Part shown: in pieces, positions 44,316 through 51,801 of the stretch
Numbering within the stretch: position 1 is the first letter of the stretch
Layout of the letters: each line of letters starts with the position of its first letter
Translations under genes and position numbers: made by a program
Source: Streptomyces sp. NBC_00286
Lineage (GTDB): Bacteria > Actinomycetota > Actinomycetes > Streptomycetales > Streptomycetaceae
DNA: 64,000 nucleotides
NCBI RefSeq assembly: GCF_036173125.1
Contig: NZ_CP108054.1
Coordinates: 8,089,001 to 8,153,000 of the forward strand
Direction of reading: 5' to 3'
The notes under the pieces: model-generated
Database searches by the model: none
Told to the model about the DNA's origin: nothing
The model's input: the letters and a program-made list of their open reading frames with translations, nothing else

Positions 44316-45584
44316 TCAGCCGCCCGTGACCTCCACCGCCGCGAGGTTCTTCTTGCCGCGCCGCAGCACCAGCCACCGCCCGTGCAGCAGGTCCTCCTTG
44401 GCGGGGACGGCGTCCTCGCCGGCGACCTTGGCGTTGTTCACGTACGCCCCGCCCTCCTTGACCGTCCGCCGCGCGGCCGACTTGCTGGCCACCAGGCCGA
44501 CCTCGGCGAAGAGGTCCACCACCGGGCCCAGCTCGGCGACCTGGATGTGCGGCACCTCGGAGAGCGCCGCACTCAGCGTCGCCTCGTCCAGCTCACCCAG
44601 TTCACCCTGGCCGAAGAGGGCGCGCGACGCGGCGATCACGGCGGCCGTCTGCTCGGCGCCGTGCACCAGCGTAGTCAGCTCCTCGGCCAGCGCCCGCTGG
44701 GCGGTCCGGGCCTGCGGACGCTCCTCGGTGACCTTCTCCAGCTCCTCCAGCTCCTCGCGGGACTTGAAGGACAGGATGCGCATGTACCCGGAGATGTCCC
44801 GGTCGTCCGCGTTCAGCCAGAACTGGTAGAACGCGTACGGCGTCGTCATCTCGGGGTCCAGCCAGATGGCACCGCCCTCGGTCTTGCCGAACTTCGTGCC
44901 GTCCGCCTTGGTCATCAGCGGCGTCGCGATCGCGTGGACCTCGGCATGCGGCTCCAGGCGGTGGATCAGGTCCAGTCCCGCCGTGAGGTTGCCCCACTGG
45001 TCGCTGCCGCCCTGCTGGAGCGTGCAGCCGTACCTGCGGTAGAGCTCCAGGAAGTCCATGCCCTGGAGCAGCTGGTAGCTGAACTCCGTGTAGCTGATGC
45101 CCTCCTCGGACTCCAGGCGCCGGGCGACCGAATCCTTGGTCAGCATCTTGTTGACGCGGAAGTGCTTGCCGATGTCCCGCAGGAACTCGATGGCCGACAT
45201 CCCGGCCGTCCAGTCCAGGTTGTTCACCATCACCGCGGCGTTCTCACCCTCGAAGGACAGGAACGGCTCGATCTGCCCGCGCAGCCGGTTGACCCAGTTC
45301 GCGACCGTCTCCGGATCGTTCAGCGTGCGCTCCGCCGTCGGGCGCGGGTCGCCGATCTGGCCGGTCGCCCCGCCCACCAGGGCCAGCGGGCGCAGGCCCG
45401 CCTGCTGGAGGCGGCGCATGGTGAGGACCTGCACCAGGTGGCCGACGTGCAGACTGGCCGCCGTCGGGTCGAAGCCGCAATAGAACGTGACGGGACCGTC
45501 CGCGAGCGCCTTGCGCAAAGCGTCCTCGTCAGTGGACAGGGCGATCAGCCCGCGCCACTTCAGCTCGTCGACGATGTCCGTCAC
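44316..45584 (-). CDS. tyrS: Tyrosyl-tRNA synthetase
   Basis: 422-residue class I synthetase charging tRNA-Tyr. The HIGH-type motif is SLHVGHLVQ (about 49-57); [19 protein letters not shown] and [16 protein letters not shown] are the tyrosine-binding region; the KMSKS-type motif is KFGKTEGG (about 230). The C-terminal S4 RNA-binding domain covers about residues 355-420 ([20 protein letters not shown]). The short upstream region to tldE (135 bases) contains no T-box-like element and holds a degenerate duplication. Confidence 0.96.
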   Translation of the reverse strand: MTDIVDELKWRGLIALSTDEDALRKALADGPVTFYCGFDPTAASLHVGHLVQVLTMRRLQQAGLRPLALVGGATGQIGDPRPTAERTLNDPETVANWVNRLRGQIEPFLSFEGENAAVMVNNLDWTAGMSAIEFLRDIGKHFRVNKMLTKDSVARRLESEEGISYTEFSYQLLQGMDFLELYRRYGCTLQQGGSDQWGNLTAGLDLIHRLEPHAEVHAIATPLMTKADGTKFGKTEGGAIWLDPEMTTPYAFYQFWLNADDRDISGYMRILSFKSREELEELEKVTEERPQARTAQRALAEELTTLVHGAEQTAAVIAASRALFGQGELGELDEATLSAALSEVPHIQVAELGPVVDLFAEVGLVASKSAARRTVKEGGAYVNNAKVAGEDAVPAKEDLLHGRWLVLRRGKKNLAAVEVTGG

Positions 45585-45640
45585 GGTTCTCGTATCTCCT
45601 TGGATGATCTTCGGGCGGTCGAATGACAGCCAGCTACGAG

Positions 45641-45745
45641 GTTATACGCCCGCACTGACAGAGCCCACGCCGTTATGCGCCCGGAGCCATGGGCCCTGTC
45701 ACCTGAGCCATGGGCCCCGTCATACGCCCTGACTGACGGAGCTCA
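45641..45745. repeat. Degenerate copy of the tldE 3' end upstream of tyrS
   Basis: GTCATACGCCCTGACTGACG GAGCTCA (45719-45745, the last codons and stop of tldE) has a partner GTTATACGCCCGCACTGACA GAGCCCA at 45641-45667, 22 of 27 positions alike. Two copies of GAGCCATGGGCCC lie between them. Confidence 0.6.
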
Positions 45746-47114
45746 TGTTGAAGTCCGGGATGCGCAGAGGCGGCATCGCGGCCCGGGTGAACCAGTCGCT
45801 CCACTCCCTCGGCAGTGTCTTCTCCGTGCGCCCCGCCTCGGCCGCCCGCCCCAGCAGATCCACCGGCGACTCGTTGAACCGGAAGTTGTTCACCTCGCCC
45901 GTGACCTCGCCGTTCTCGACCAGATAGACGCCGTCCCGGGTCAGCCCGGTCAGCAGCAGGGTGGCCGGGTCGACCTCGCGGATGTACCAGAGGCAGGTCA
46001 GCAGCAGGCCCCGCTCCGTCGCGGCCACCATCTCCTCGAGGGACTTCTCCTCGCCGCCGTCGAGGATCAGGTTGCCGATGCCGGGAGCCACCGGCAGTCC
46101 GGTCAGGCCCGCGCTGTGCCGGGAGCTGATCAGATGGGCCAGCTCGCCGGCCCGGATCCACTCGGTGGCCTGGAGGGGCAGCCCGTTGTCGAACACCGAG
46201 GAGTCGCCCCCGGAGGAGTGCGCGAGCTCGAAGGGCGCGCACTCCAGGCCCTGCTCGTTAGGGTCGCTGCACAGCGTCAGGGGCAGCTCGGTGAGCTTCT
46301 CGCCGATGCGCGTACCGCCGCCGGGCTTGCTGAACACCGTCCGGCCCTCGGCCGCGTCCCGGGCCGACGACGACCACATCTGGTAGATCAGCAGATCCGC
46401 GACGGCGGTCGGCGGCAGCAGCGTCTCGTACCGCCCGGCAGGCAGCTCGACGCGCCGCTCCGCCCACCTCAGGCGCGTGGCCAGCTCCGCATCCAGCGCC
46501 GCCGGGTCCACGTCCTTGAAGTCCCGCGTCGACCGACCGGCCCACGCGGAGCGCGTACGGTCCGGAGACTTGGCGTTCAACTCCAGCGTCCCGTTCGGCT
46601 GGTCGTGCCGCAGACGCAGCCCCGTGGACGTACCGAGGTAGCTGGAGACGAGCTCGTGGTTGGCGAAGCCGTACAGCTCGCGTCCGCCCTCACGCGCGCG
46701 TGCGAACGATTCGCCGAGCGCCGGGGCGAAGTCCGCGAAGACGCCCGACGAGGTCTCGGCCGGCGCCTCCGTGAACTCGGGGGACTCCGCGACCCCCGTC
46801 ACCAGCGGCTGCGCGTCCTCGGCCGGGCCCGCGCCCCGGGCCGACGCCTCGGCGGCCCGGACCAGCGGCTCCAGCTCGTCCGCCGTCACCGCCGAGCGCG
46901 ATACGACCCCGGAGGCGGTGCCCTCCTTGCCGTCGACGGTCGCGATGACGGTCAGCGTGCGCCCGCGCGTGACCCCGTTCGTGGTGAGCGCGTTGCCCGC
47001 CCAGCGCAGATTGGCCGTCGAGTACTCGTCGGCGATCACGACGCAGCCATCGGCCTGCGACAGCTCGAGGGCACGCTCGACGACCTCATGCGGCTTGTTC
47101 GTACGCGCGCTCAT
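45720..47114 (-). CDS. tldE: TldE/PmbA-type partner subunit of the TldD/E peptidase
   Basis: 464 residues of the PmbA/TldE family. It lacks the HExxxH motif, as expected for the partner that shapes the active chamber of the TldD/E heterodimer. Family stretches are ANLRWAGNALTTNGV (about 34-48), YETLLPPTAVADLLIYQMWSS, and RDGVYLVENGEVTGEVNNFRFNESP near the end (shown within limits as DGVYLVENGEVTGEV and NNFRFNESP). The frame is open far upstream over tldD, but ATG 47114 with AGGAGG seven bases upstream is the clear start. In some actinomycetes this pair processes ribosomal peptides; none is seen here. Confidence 0.9.
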   Translation of the reverse strand: MSARTNKPHEVVERALELSQADGCVVIADEYSTANLRWAGNALTTNGVTRGRTLTVIATVDGKEGTASGVVSRSAVTADELEPLVRAAEASARGAGPAEDAQPLVTGVAESPEFTEAPAETSSGVFADFAPALGESFARAREGGRELYGFANHELVSSYLGTSTGLRLRHDQPNGTLELNAKSPDRTRSAWAGRSTRDFKDVDPAALDAELATRLRWAERRVELPAGRYETLLPPTAVADLLIYQMWSSSARDAAEGRTVFSKPGGGTRIGEKLTELPLTLCSDPNEQGLECAPFELAHSSGGDSSVFDNGLPLQATEWIRAGELAHLISSRHSAGLTGLPVAPGIGNLILDGGEEKSLEEMVAATERGLLLTCLWYIREVDPATLLLTGLTRDGVYLVENGEVTGEVNNFRFNESPVDLLGRAAEAGRTEKTLPREWSDWFTRAAMPPLRIPDFNMSSVSQGV

Positions 47115-47250
47115 CGACCGGCCTCCTGGGTGGTGTTCAGACTGTGCTTTCCCGGGGACTGTGACATCAGCGGCTGCCGCCGCGGGCCCCCGGACACCCA
47201 GGCGATTCCCGTGCTGACGCTCATCGACCGGCCTCCTGCGTGGTGTTGAG
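47109..47250. repeat. 32-base direct repeats flanking the tldD-tldE junction
   Basis: GCTCATCGACCGGCCTCCTG followed by SGTGGTGTTSAG occurs at 47109-47140 and 47219-47250, two mismatches in 32, start to start 110 bases. Both copies contain the AGGAGG ribosome site and an ATGAGC start on the minus strand. Confidence 0.92.
47111..47224 (-). CDS. Possible 37-residue ORF bridging tldD and tldE, created by duplication
   Basis: Starts at ATG 47224, overlapping the tldD stop as ATGA, and stops in ATGA with the tldE start. The peptide begins MSVSTGIAWVSGG and ends LNTTQEAGR, the same nine residues that end TldD. Its ribosome site is the AGGAGG within the tldD 3' end. It may be translated simply because the ancestral tldD-tldE coupling junction was duplicated around a 110-base insertion. 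No known family. Translation would keep ribosomes flowing from tldD to tldE. Confidence 0.4.
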   Translation of the reverse strand: MSVSTGIAWVSGGPRRQPLMSQSPGKHSLNTTQEAGR

Positions 47251-48798
47251 GATGTTGACGCCCTTGAAGAGGGCCGACGGGCAGCCGTGCGAGACCGCCG
47301 CGACCTGGCCCGGCTGGGCCTTGCCGCAGTTGAATGCACCGCCCAGGACATACGTCTGCGGGCCGCCGACCGCGGCCATCGAGCCCCAGAAGTCGGTCGT
47401 CGTCGCCTGGTACGCGACATCCCGCAACTGGCCCGCGAGCCGCCCGTTCTCGATCTTGAAGAAGCGCTGCCCCGTGAACTGGAAGTTGTAGCGCTGCATG
47501 TCGATGGACCAGGAACGGTCGCCGACGACATAGATCCCGCGGTCCACGCCGCCGATCAGGTCCTCGGTGGAGAGCCCGCCGGGATCCGGCTGAAGCGACA
47601 CATTCGCCATGCGCTGCACCGGCACATGGCCGGGGGAGTCGGCGTACGCGCAGCCGTTGGACCGTTCAAAGCCGGTCAACTTCGCGATTCTGCGGTCGAG
47701 TTGATAGCCGACCAGCGTCCCGTCCTTGACCAGGTCCCAGGACTGCCCCGCGACGCCCTCGTCGTCGTAGCCGATCGTCGCGAGCCCGTGCTCGGCGGTC
47801 CGGTCGCCGGTGACGTTCATCAGCTCGGAGCCGTACCGCAGCTTGCCCAGCTGGTCGAAGGTGGCGAAGGACGTCCCGGCGTACGCGGCTTCGTAGCCGA
47901 GCGCACGGTCCAGCTCCGTGGCGTGCCCGATGGACTCGTGGATCGTCAGCCACAGGTTGGACGGGTCGACGACCAGGTCGTACACCCCCGCCTCGACGCT
48001 CGGCGCCCGCATCTTCTCGGCGAGCAGCTCCGGGATCCGCTCCAGTTCGGAATCCCAGTCCCAGCCGGTGCCCGTCAGGTACTCCCAGCCGCGGCCGACC
48101 GGCGGTGCGATCGTCCGCATGGAGTCGAACTCACCGCTCGACTCGTCGACCGCGACGGCGGTGAGCTGCGGATGCAGCCGCACGCGCTGCTGGGTGGTGA
48201 CGGTTCCCGCCGTATCGGCATAGAACTTGTTCTCGTGCACGGTCAGCAGCGAGGCGTCCACATGGCTGACCCCGTCGGCCGCGAGCAGCCGCGCACTCCA
48301 GTCCGTGAGCAGCCCCACCTTCTCGTCGTCCGGTACGGAGAAGGGATCGATCTCGTACGAGGAGACCCAGGTCTTCTCGGCGTGCACGGGCTCATCGGCC
48401 AGCTCGACCCGCCCGCCCGTCTCCCGCCACCGCCCTTCCAAGGAGGCGCTGCGCGCCGCACCTCCCGATTCGGAACCTGCCGCCTTGATCACCTGGGCCG
48501 ACAGCTTCGCCATCGCGACGGCCTGCGAGGCCACCTTCGCGGCGGCGTCCATCGTCATGTCGACACCGGAAGCGAACCCCCAGGTCCCGCCGTGCACCAC
48601 CCGCACCGCGAACCCCAGATCGGTCGTGTCCGACGACCCGGACGGCTTGCCGTCCCGCAGCCGCCAGGCCGCGCTGCGCACGCGCTCGAACCGGAAGTCG
48701 GCATGCTCGGCGCCGAGCGCCCGGGCGCGGGCGAGCGCGGCGTCGGCCAAGGACCTGAGCGGTAGTGCCGTAAAGGCTTCGTCGATGGAATGAGGCAC
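47221..48798 (-). CDS. tldD: TldD metalloprotease subunit
   Basis: 525 residues with the zinc-binding HESIGHATELD motif (HExxxH, about residue 285) of TldD. Other segments are WLTIHESIG, YAGTSFATFDQLGKLRYGSELM, CGKAQPGQVAAVSHGCPSAL and the C-terminal VNILNTTQEAGR. The TldD/E dimer degrades unstructured peptides. Around residues 113-130 it carries RSASLEGRWRETGGR, encoded by a dispersed coding repeat also found twice in the queA-like gene. Divergent from fabG. The repeat does not touch the active site. Confidence 0.92.
   Translation of the reverse strand: MPHSIDEAFTALPLRSLADAALARARALGAEHADFRFERVRSAAWRLRDGKPSGSSDTTDLGFAVRVVHGGTWGFASGVDMTMDAAAKVASQAVAMAKLSAQVIKAAGSESGGAARSASLEGRWRETGGRVELADEPVHAEKTWVSSYEIDPFSVPDDEKVGLLTDWSARLLAADGVSHVDASLLTVHENKFYADTAGTVTTQQRVRLHPQLTAVAVDESSGEFDSMRTIAPPVGRGWEYLTGTGWDWDSELERIPELLAEKMRAPSVEAGVYDLVVDPSNLWLTIHESIGHATELDRALGYEAAYAGTSFATFDQLGKLRYGSELMNVTGDRTAEHGLATIGYDDEGVAGQSWDLVKDGTLVGYQLDRRIAKLTGFERSNGCAYADSPGHVPVQRMANVSLQPDPGGLSTEDLIGGVDRGIYVVGDRSWSIDMQRYNFQFTGQRFFKIENGRLAGQLRDVAYQATTTDFWGSMAAVGGPQTYVLGGAFNCGKAQPGQVAAVSHGCPSALFKGVNILNTTQEAGR
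48411..48459 (-). repeat. Dispersed coding repeat, copy in tldD
   Basis: Plus-strand GCCCGCCCGTCTCCCGCCAC, then CGCCCTTCCAAGGAGGCGCT and GCGCGCC. It matches the copies at 62486-62537 and 62965-63012 in order and spacing. The core CCTTSCAAGG and the following GCGCTTCGCGCC-like block are shared. Read in frame on the minus strand. Confidence 0.8.
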
Positions 48799-48880
48799 GG
48801 AGGTCTCCCTGCTGTCGTCGCCCTGTCAGCTCCGATCATGTCGCGCCGAGAGTCCCGCGGCCACACGTTTCTGTAGGGAC

Positions 48881-48910
48881 CCGACAGTGAGTCCCGTACG
48901 CCACTGTCGG
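48881..48910. promoter_or_regulatory. Inverted repeat in the tldD-fabG divergent promoter region
   Basis: CCGACAGTG (48881-48889) and CACTGTCGG (48902-48910) are perfect inverted repeats with a 12-base spacer, 76 bases before the fabG start. It could be an operator for a dimeric regulator of fatty acid synthesis or a hairpin. No regulator gene is adjacent. Confidence 0.45.
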
Positions 48911-48985
48911 TGCTCGATTCTCCGTAGAGGGAGCGGCAGCGATAGGTTTTCGAGGTACCAGACCGGCTATCGAAAGGGTGATCCG

Positions 48986-49690
48986 TTGAGCCGCTCGGTT
49001 CTCGTCACCGGAGGAAACCGGGGCATCGGCCTCGCCATCGCCCGCGCTTTCGCCGACGCGGGCGACAAGGTCGCGATCACGTACCGCTCGGGGGAGCCAC
49101 CGGAGGGGTTCCTCGCCGTCAAGTGCGACATCACCGACACCGAGCAGGTGGAGCAGGCCTACAAGGAGATCGAGGCCGAGCACGGTCCGGTCGAGGTGCT
49201 GATCGCCAACGCCGGCGTCACCAAGGACCAGCTGCTGATGCGGATGTCCGAGGAGGACTTCACGTCCGTCCTGGACACCAACCTCACCGGCACCTTCCGC
49301 GTCGTGAAACGCGCCAACCGCGGCATGCTGCGCGCCAGGAAGGGCCGCGTCGTACTGATCTCGTCGGTCGTCGGGCTGTACGGCGGCCCGGGCCAGGCCA
49401 ACTACGCCGCCTCCAAGGCCGGCCTGGTCGGATTCGCGCGCTCCCTCGCCCGCGAACTGGGCTCGCGCAACATCACCTTCAACGTCGTCGCCCCCGGCTT
49501 CGTCGACACCGACATGACCAAGGTGCTCAGCGACGAGCAGCGCGAGGGCATCGTGAAGCAGGTGCCGCTCGGCCGGTACGCGCAGCCCGAGGAGGTCGCC
49601 GCAGCGGTGCGGTTCCTCGCCTCGGACGACGCCTCGTACATCACTGGAGCCGTCATCCCCGTAGACGGCGGACTGGGAATGGGTCACTGA
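48986..49690 (+). CDS. fabG: 3-oxoacyl-[acyl-carrier-protein] reductase
   Basis: NADPH-dependent reduction of beta-ketoacyl-ACP in type II fatty acid synthesis. 234 residues with the cofactor loop VTGGNRGIGLAIARAF (about 7-22), Ser in VVLISSVVGLYG and the catalytic YAASKAGL (about 142-149). TTG start at 48986 with AAAGGGTG in front; a longer frame to 48887 has no support, and family length favours the TTG. Followed after three bases by fabI, so both reduction steps of the cycle are made together. Very close to the housekeeping FabG of streptomycetes. Confidence 0.92.
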   Translation: MSRSVLVTGGNRGIGLAIARAFADAGDKVAITYRSGEPPEGFLAVKCDITDTEQVEQAYKEIEAEHGPVEVLIANAGVTKDQLLMRMSEEDFTSVLDTNLTGTFRVVKRANRGMLRARKGRVVLISSVVGLYGGPGQANYAASKAGLVGFARSLARELGSRNITFNVVAPGFVDTDMTKVLSDEQREGIVKQVPLGRYAQPEEVAAAVRFLASDDASYITGAVIPVDGGLGMGH

Positions 49691-49693
49691 ACC

Positions 49694-50461
49694 ATGAGCG
49701 GAATCCTCGAGGGCAAGCGCGTCCTGATCACCGGTGTGCTGATGGAGTCCTCCATCGCCTTCCACACCGCCAAGCTGGCCCAGGAGCAGGGCGCCGAGAT
49801 CATCCTGACCGCGTTCCCGCGGCCCACGCTGACCGAGCGCATCGCCAAGAAGCTCCCCAAGCCCACCAAGGTCATCGAGCTCGACGTCACCAATGACGAG
49901 CACCTGGGGCGCCTGGCCGACATCGTCGGCGAGGAGCTGGGCGGTCTCGACGGGGTCGTGCACTCCATCGGCTTCGCCCCGCAGGACGCCCTCGGCGGCA
50001 ACTTCCTCAACACGCCCTTCGAGTCCGTCGCCACCGCCATGCACGTCTCGGCGTACTCCCTGAAGTCGCTGACCATGTCCTGTCTGCCGCTGATGCAGAA
50101 CGGTGGCTCCGTCGTCGGTCTCACCTTCGACGCGCAGTACGCCTGGCCGCAGTACGACTGGATGGGCCCCGCAAAGGCCGCCCTGGAGGCCACCAGCCGC
50201 TACATGGCGCGCGACCTCGGCAAGCAGAACGTCCGCTGCAACCTCATCTCGGCGGGCCCCATCGGCTCCATGGCCGCCAAGTCCATCCCGGGCTTCAGCG
50301 AGCTGGCCTCTGTGTGGGACAGCCGTTCGCCCCTGGAGTGGGACGTCAAGGACCCCGAGCCGGCCGGACGCGGTGTGGTCGCCCTGCTGAGCGACTGGTT
50401 CCCGAAGACGACCGGCGAGATCATCCACGTGGACGGCGGTCTGCACGCGATCGGTGCGTGA
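49694..50461 (+). CDS. fabI: Enoyl-[acyl-carrier-protein] reductase (InhA/FabI type)
   Basis: Last reduction of the elongation cycle, NADH-dependent. 255 residues with GKRVLITGVLMESSIAFHTA (about 6-25, the FabI-type cofactor loop), the substrate-site Tyr/Lys in YDWMGPAKAALEAT (Tyr x6 Lys, about 155-168) and the ending TGEIIHVDGGLHAIGA. ATG three bases after the fabG stop, with a ribosome site inside the fabG tail (GGGAATGGG). A long hairpin terminator follows. Confidence 0.95.
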   Translation: MSGILEGKRVLITGVLMESSIAFHTAKLAQEQGAEIILTAFPRPTLTERIAKKLPKPTKVIELDVTNDEHLGRLADIVGEELGGLDGVVHSIGFAPQDALGGNFLNTPFESVATAMHVSAYSLKSLTMSCLPLMQNGGSVVGLTFDAQYAWPQYDWMGPAKAALEATSRYMARDLGKQNVRCNLISAGPIGSMAAKSIPGFSELASVWDSRSPLEWDVKDPEPAGRGVVALLSDWFPKTTGEIIHVDGGLHAIGA

Positions 50462-50486
50462 CGCTGCCGCTGTGGCCTGAGCGATG

Positions 50487-50536
50487 GGTGAGGGCCCGCG
50501 ACCTGCCGGACAACCGGTGGGGCGCGGGCCCTCACC
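50487..50536 (+). terminator. Strong hairpin terminator after fabG-fabI
   Basis: GGTGAGGGCCCGCG (50487-50500) pairs perfectly with CGCGGGCCCTCACC (50523-50536), 14 base pairs with an internal CCGG-containing loop, 25 bases after the fabI stop. Confidence 0.88.
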
Positions 50537-50643
50537 ATCACTCGTTCGGCCTACCCGGCCGGGCGGTCGAGGGCGGCAACTGCGCACTCTGGACTAGGCG
50601 TTCATCATGTACGTCCCTCCCCGGCCCGGAGGAGGTCTCCCTT

Positions 50644-50994
50644 GTGCGCCTTTTCCCGCGCTTCGCTCCGCTGCTGGCCGCACTCGCCCTCCCGCTCGCT
50701 CCGGCCTACGGCGACACCCCGCACCTCCCGAAAACGGGCCCCCACGCGCGCGTGCCCCTCGACAGGCCCTTCGGGGCCGAGTGCCGCATCAGGGTCGAGG
50801 GCTCGTATGTGACCGCGTACTGCCACAACCCGTACCCGGAGATCGACCGGCTCGCCCTGCACATCGAGTGCGACCGGTGGTGGGACATCGACAGCGACGG
50901 GGCCCCGGTCGCGGTGGGGCCCACGCAGACCGTGCGGCTGACCGGCCGGTGCTGGAAGGAGGTCCGGTCGGCCTGGGTCACGCACCAGAAGTGA
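50644..50994 (+). CDS. Small secreted protein of unknown function
   Basis: 116 residues from GTG 50644, preceded by GGAGGAGG. A signal peptide (about 1-23, LLAALALPLAPAYG) leads to a mature part with four cysteines (CRIRVEGSY, YCHNPYPEID, HIECDRWWDID, LTGRCWKEV), probably two disulphides. No known family recognised. It may be a small extracellular beta-sheet protein. Convergent with the GntR regulator. Confidence 0.72.
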   Translation: MRLFPRFAPLLAALALPLAPAYGDTPHLPKTGPHARVPLDRPFGAECRIRVEGSYVTAYCHNPYPEIDRLALHIECDRWWDIDSDGAPVAVGPTQTVRLTGRCWKEVRSAWVTHQK

Positions 50995-51038
50995 GGCGTC
51001 AGAGGTGATGCGCCAGATGAGGCGCCTGAAGTGACGCG

Positions 51039-51728
51039 TCAGTCTTCGGAGGCGACCGGGCCCCTCGGGCGGCACAGGAACGGATAGCTCGCGGCCTCTG
51101 TGAAGGCGGTTTGCGCGTCGCCCGCGCGGATCGCGTCCAGCAGGCGAGTGTGGTCCATGTACGTCTCGGGCGTCAGCTCCTCGCCCACGTCCTCGCGCAG
51201 CCAGTCGCGTACGACCTCGCCGAGGTCCGCGTACATCGCCGTCATGACGTCGTTGTGGGACGCGGCCACCACCGCCATGTGGAACGACGTGTCGGCGACG
51301 ACGAAGGCCTCTATGTCGCCCGACTCCCAGGCCTCCTCCCGTCGCACCAGGAGCGCGTGCAGCTGCTTCAGGTCGCGTTCGGTACGGCGCTCGGCGGCCA
51401 GCTTCGCGGCGCTCGACTCGAGCGCGGAGCGCAGCTCGGCGATGTGCCGGGGATCGGCGTCCGCGAAGCGGCGGTGCATCACGCCCGCCAGTTCGCTGGT
51501 CGCCACGACGTAGGTGCCCGAGCCCTGGCGGATGTCGAGCAGGCCGTTGTGCGCGAGCGCACGCACGGCCTCGCGCACCGTGTTGCGGGCCACGCCCAGC
51601 TGCTCGACCAGCTCCGGCTCGGTGGGGATGCGGGAGCCCACGGGCCATTCGCCCGAGGTGATCTGGCCGCGCAGCGCGGCGATGACCTGCTCGGACAGCG
51701 CCGATCGTCGGGGGTGGCTCAGGGGCAT
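51039..51728 (-). CDS. GntR-family (FadR subfamily) transcriptional regulator
   Basis: 229 residues. The N-terminal winged helix reads SEQVIAALRGQITSGEWPVG then RIPTEPELVEQLGVARNTVREAVRAL and LLDIRQGSGTYV (quoted in pieces), a typical GntR domain at about 12-75. The C-terminal helical FCD ligand domain has LRSALESSAAKLAAERR and a possible metal-site pattern DTSFHMAVVAAS plus DHTRLLDAIRAGD. ATG 51728 has GAAGG eight bases upstream. It is divergent from the MFS transporter at 51802 with operator-like repeats between, so it most likely controls that transporter. Confidence 0.9.
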   Translation of the reverse strand: MPLSHPRRSALSEQVIAALRGQITSGEWPVGSRIPTEPELVEQLGVARNTVREAVRALAHNGLLDIRQGSGTYVVATSELAGVMHRRFADADPRHIAELRSALESSAAKLAAERRTERDLKQLHALLVRREEAWESGDIEAFVVADTSFHMAVVAASHNDVMTAMYADLGEVVRDWLREDVGEELTPETYMDHTRLLDAIRAGDAQTAFTEAASYPFLCRPRGPVASED

Positions 51729-51773
51729 GGCATTCCTTCGCGCAGAACGCAGCTGACTCCAGGTGGACAACCA

Positions 51774-51794
51774 ATCATCCCATGATTCTATGAT
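51774..51794. promoter_or_regulatory. Operator-like repeats between the GntR gene and the MFS gene
   Basis: ATCAT-CCC-ATGAT (51774-51786) is an inverted repeat with a third ATGAT arm at 51790-51794. It lies directly upstream of the transporter start and 46 bases from the regulator start, a position suited to joint control. Confidence 0.45.
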
Positions 51795-51801
51795 GGGCCG
51801 C

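Noticed and set aside
45585..45719. T-box leader of tyrS
   Set aside because: The 135-base region is too short and lacks the T-box sequence and specifier stem.
47115..47531. N-terminal extension of tldE
   Set aside because: Overlaps tldD out of frame and has shadow composition; the start with AGGAGG at 47114 is clear.
48836..50587. Minus-strand open frame of 583 codons
   Set aside because: Antisense of fabG and fabI.
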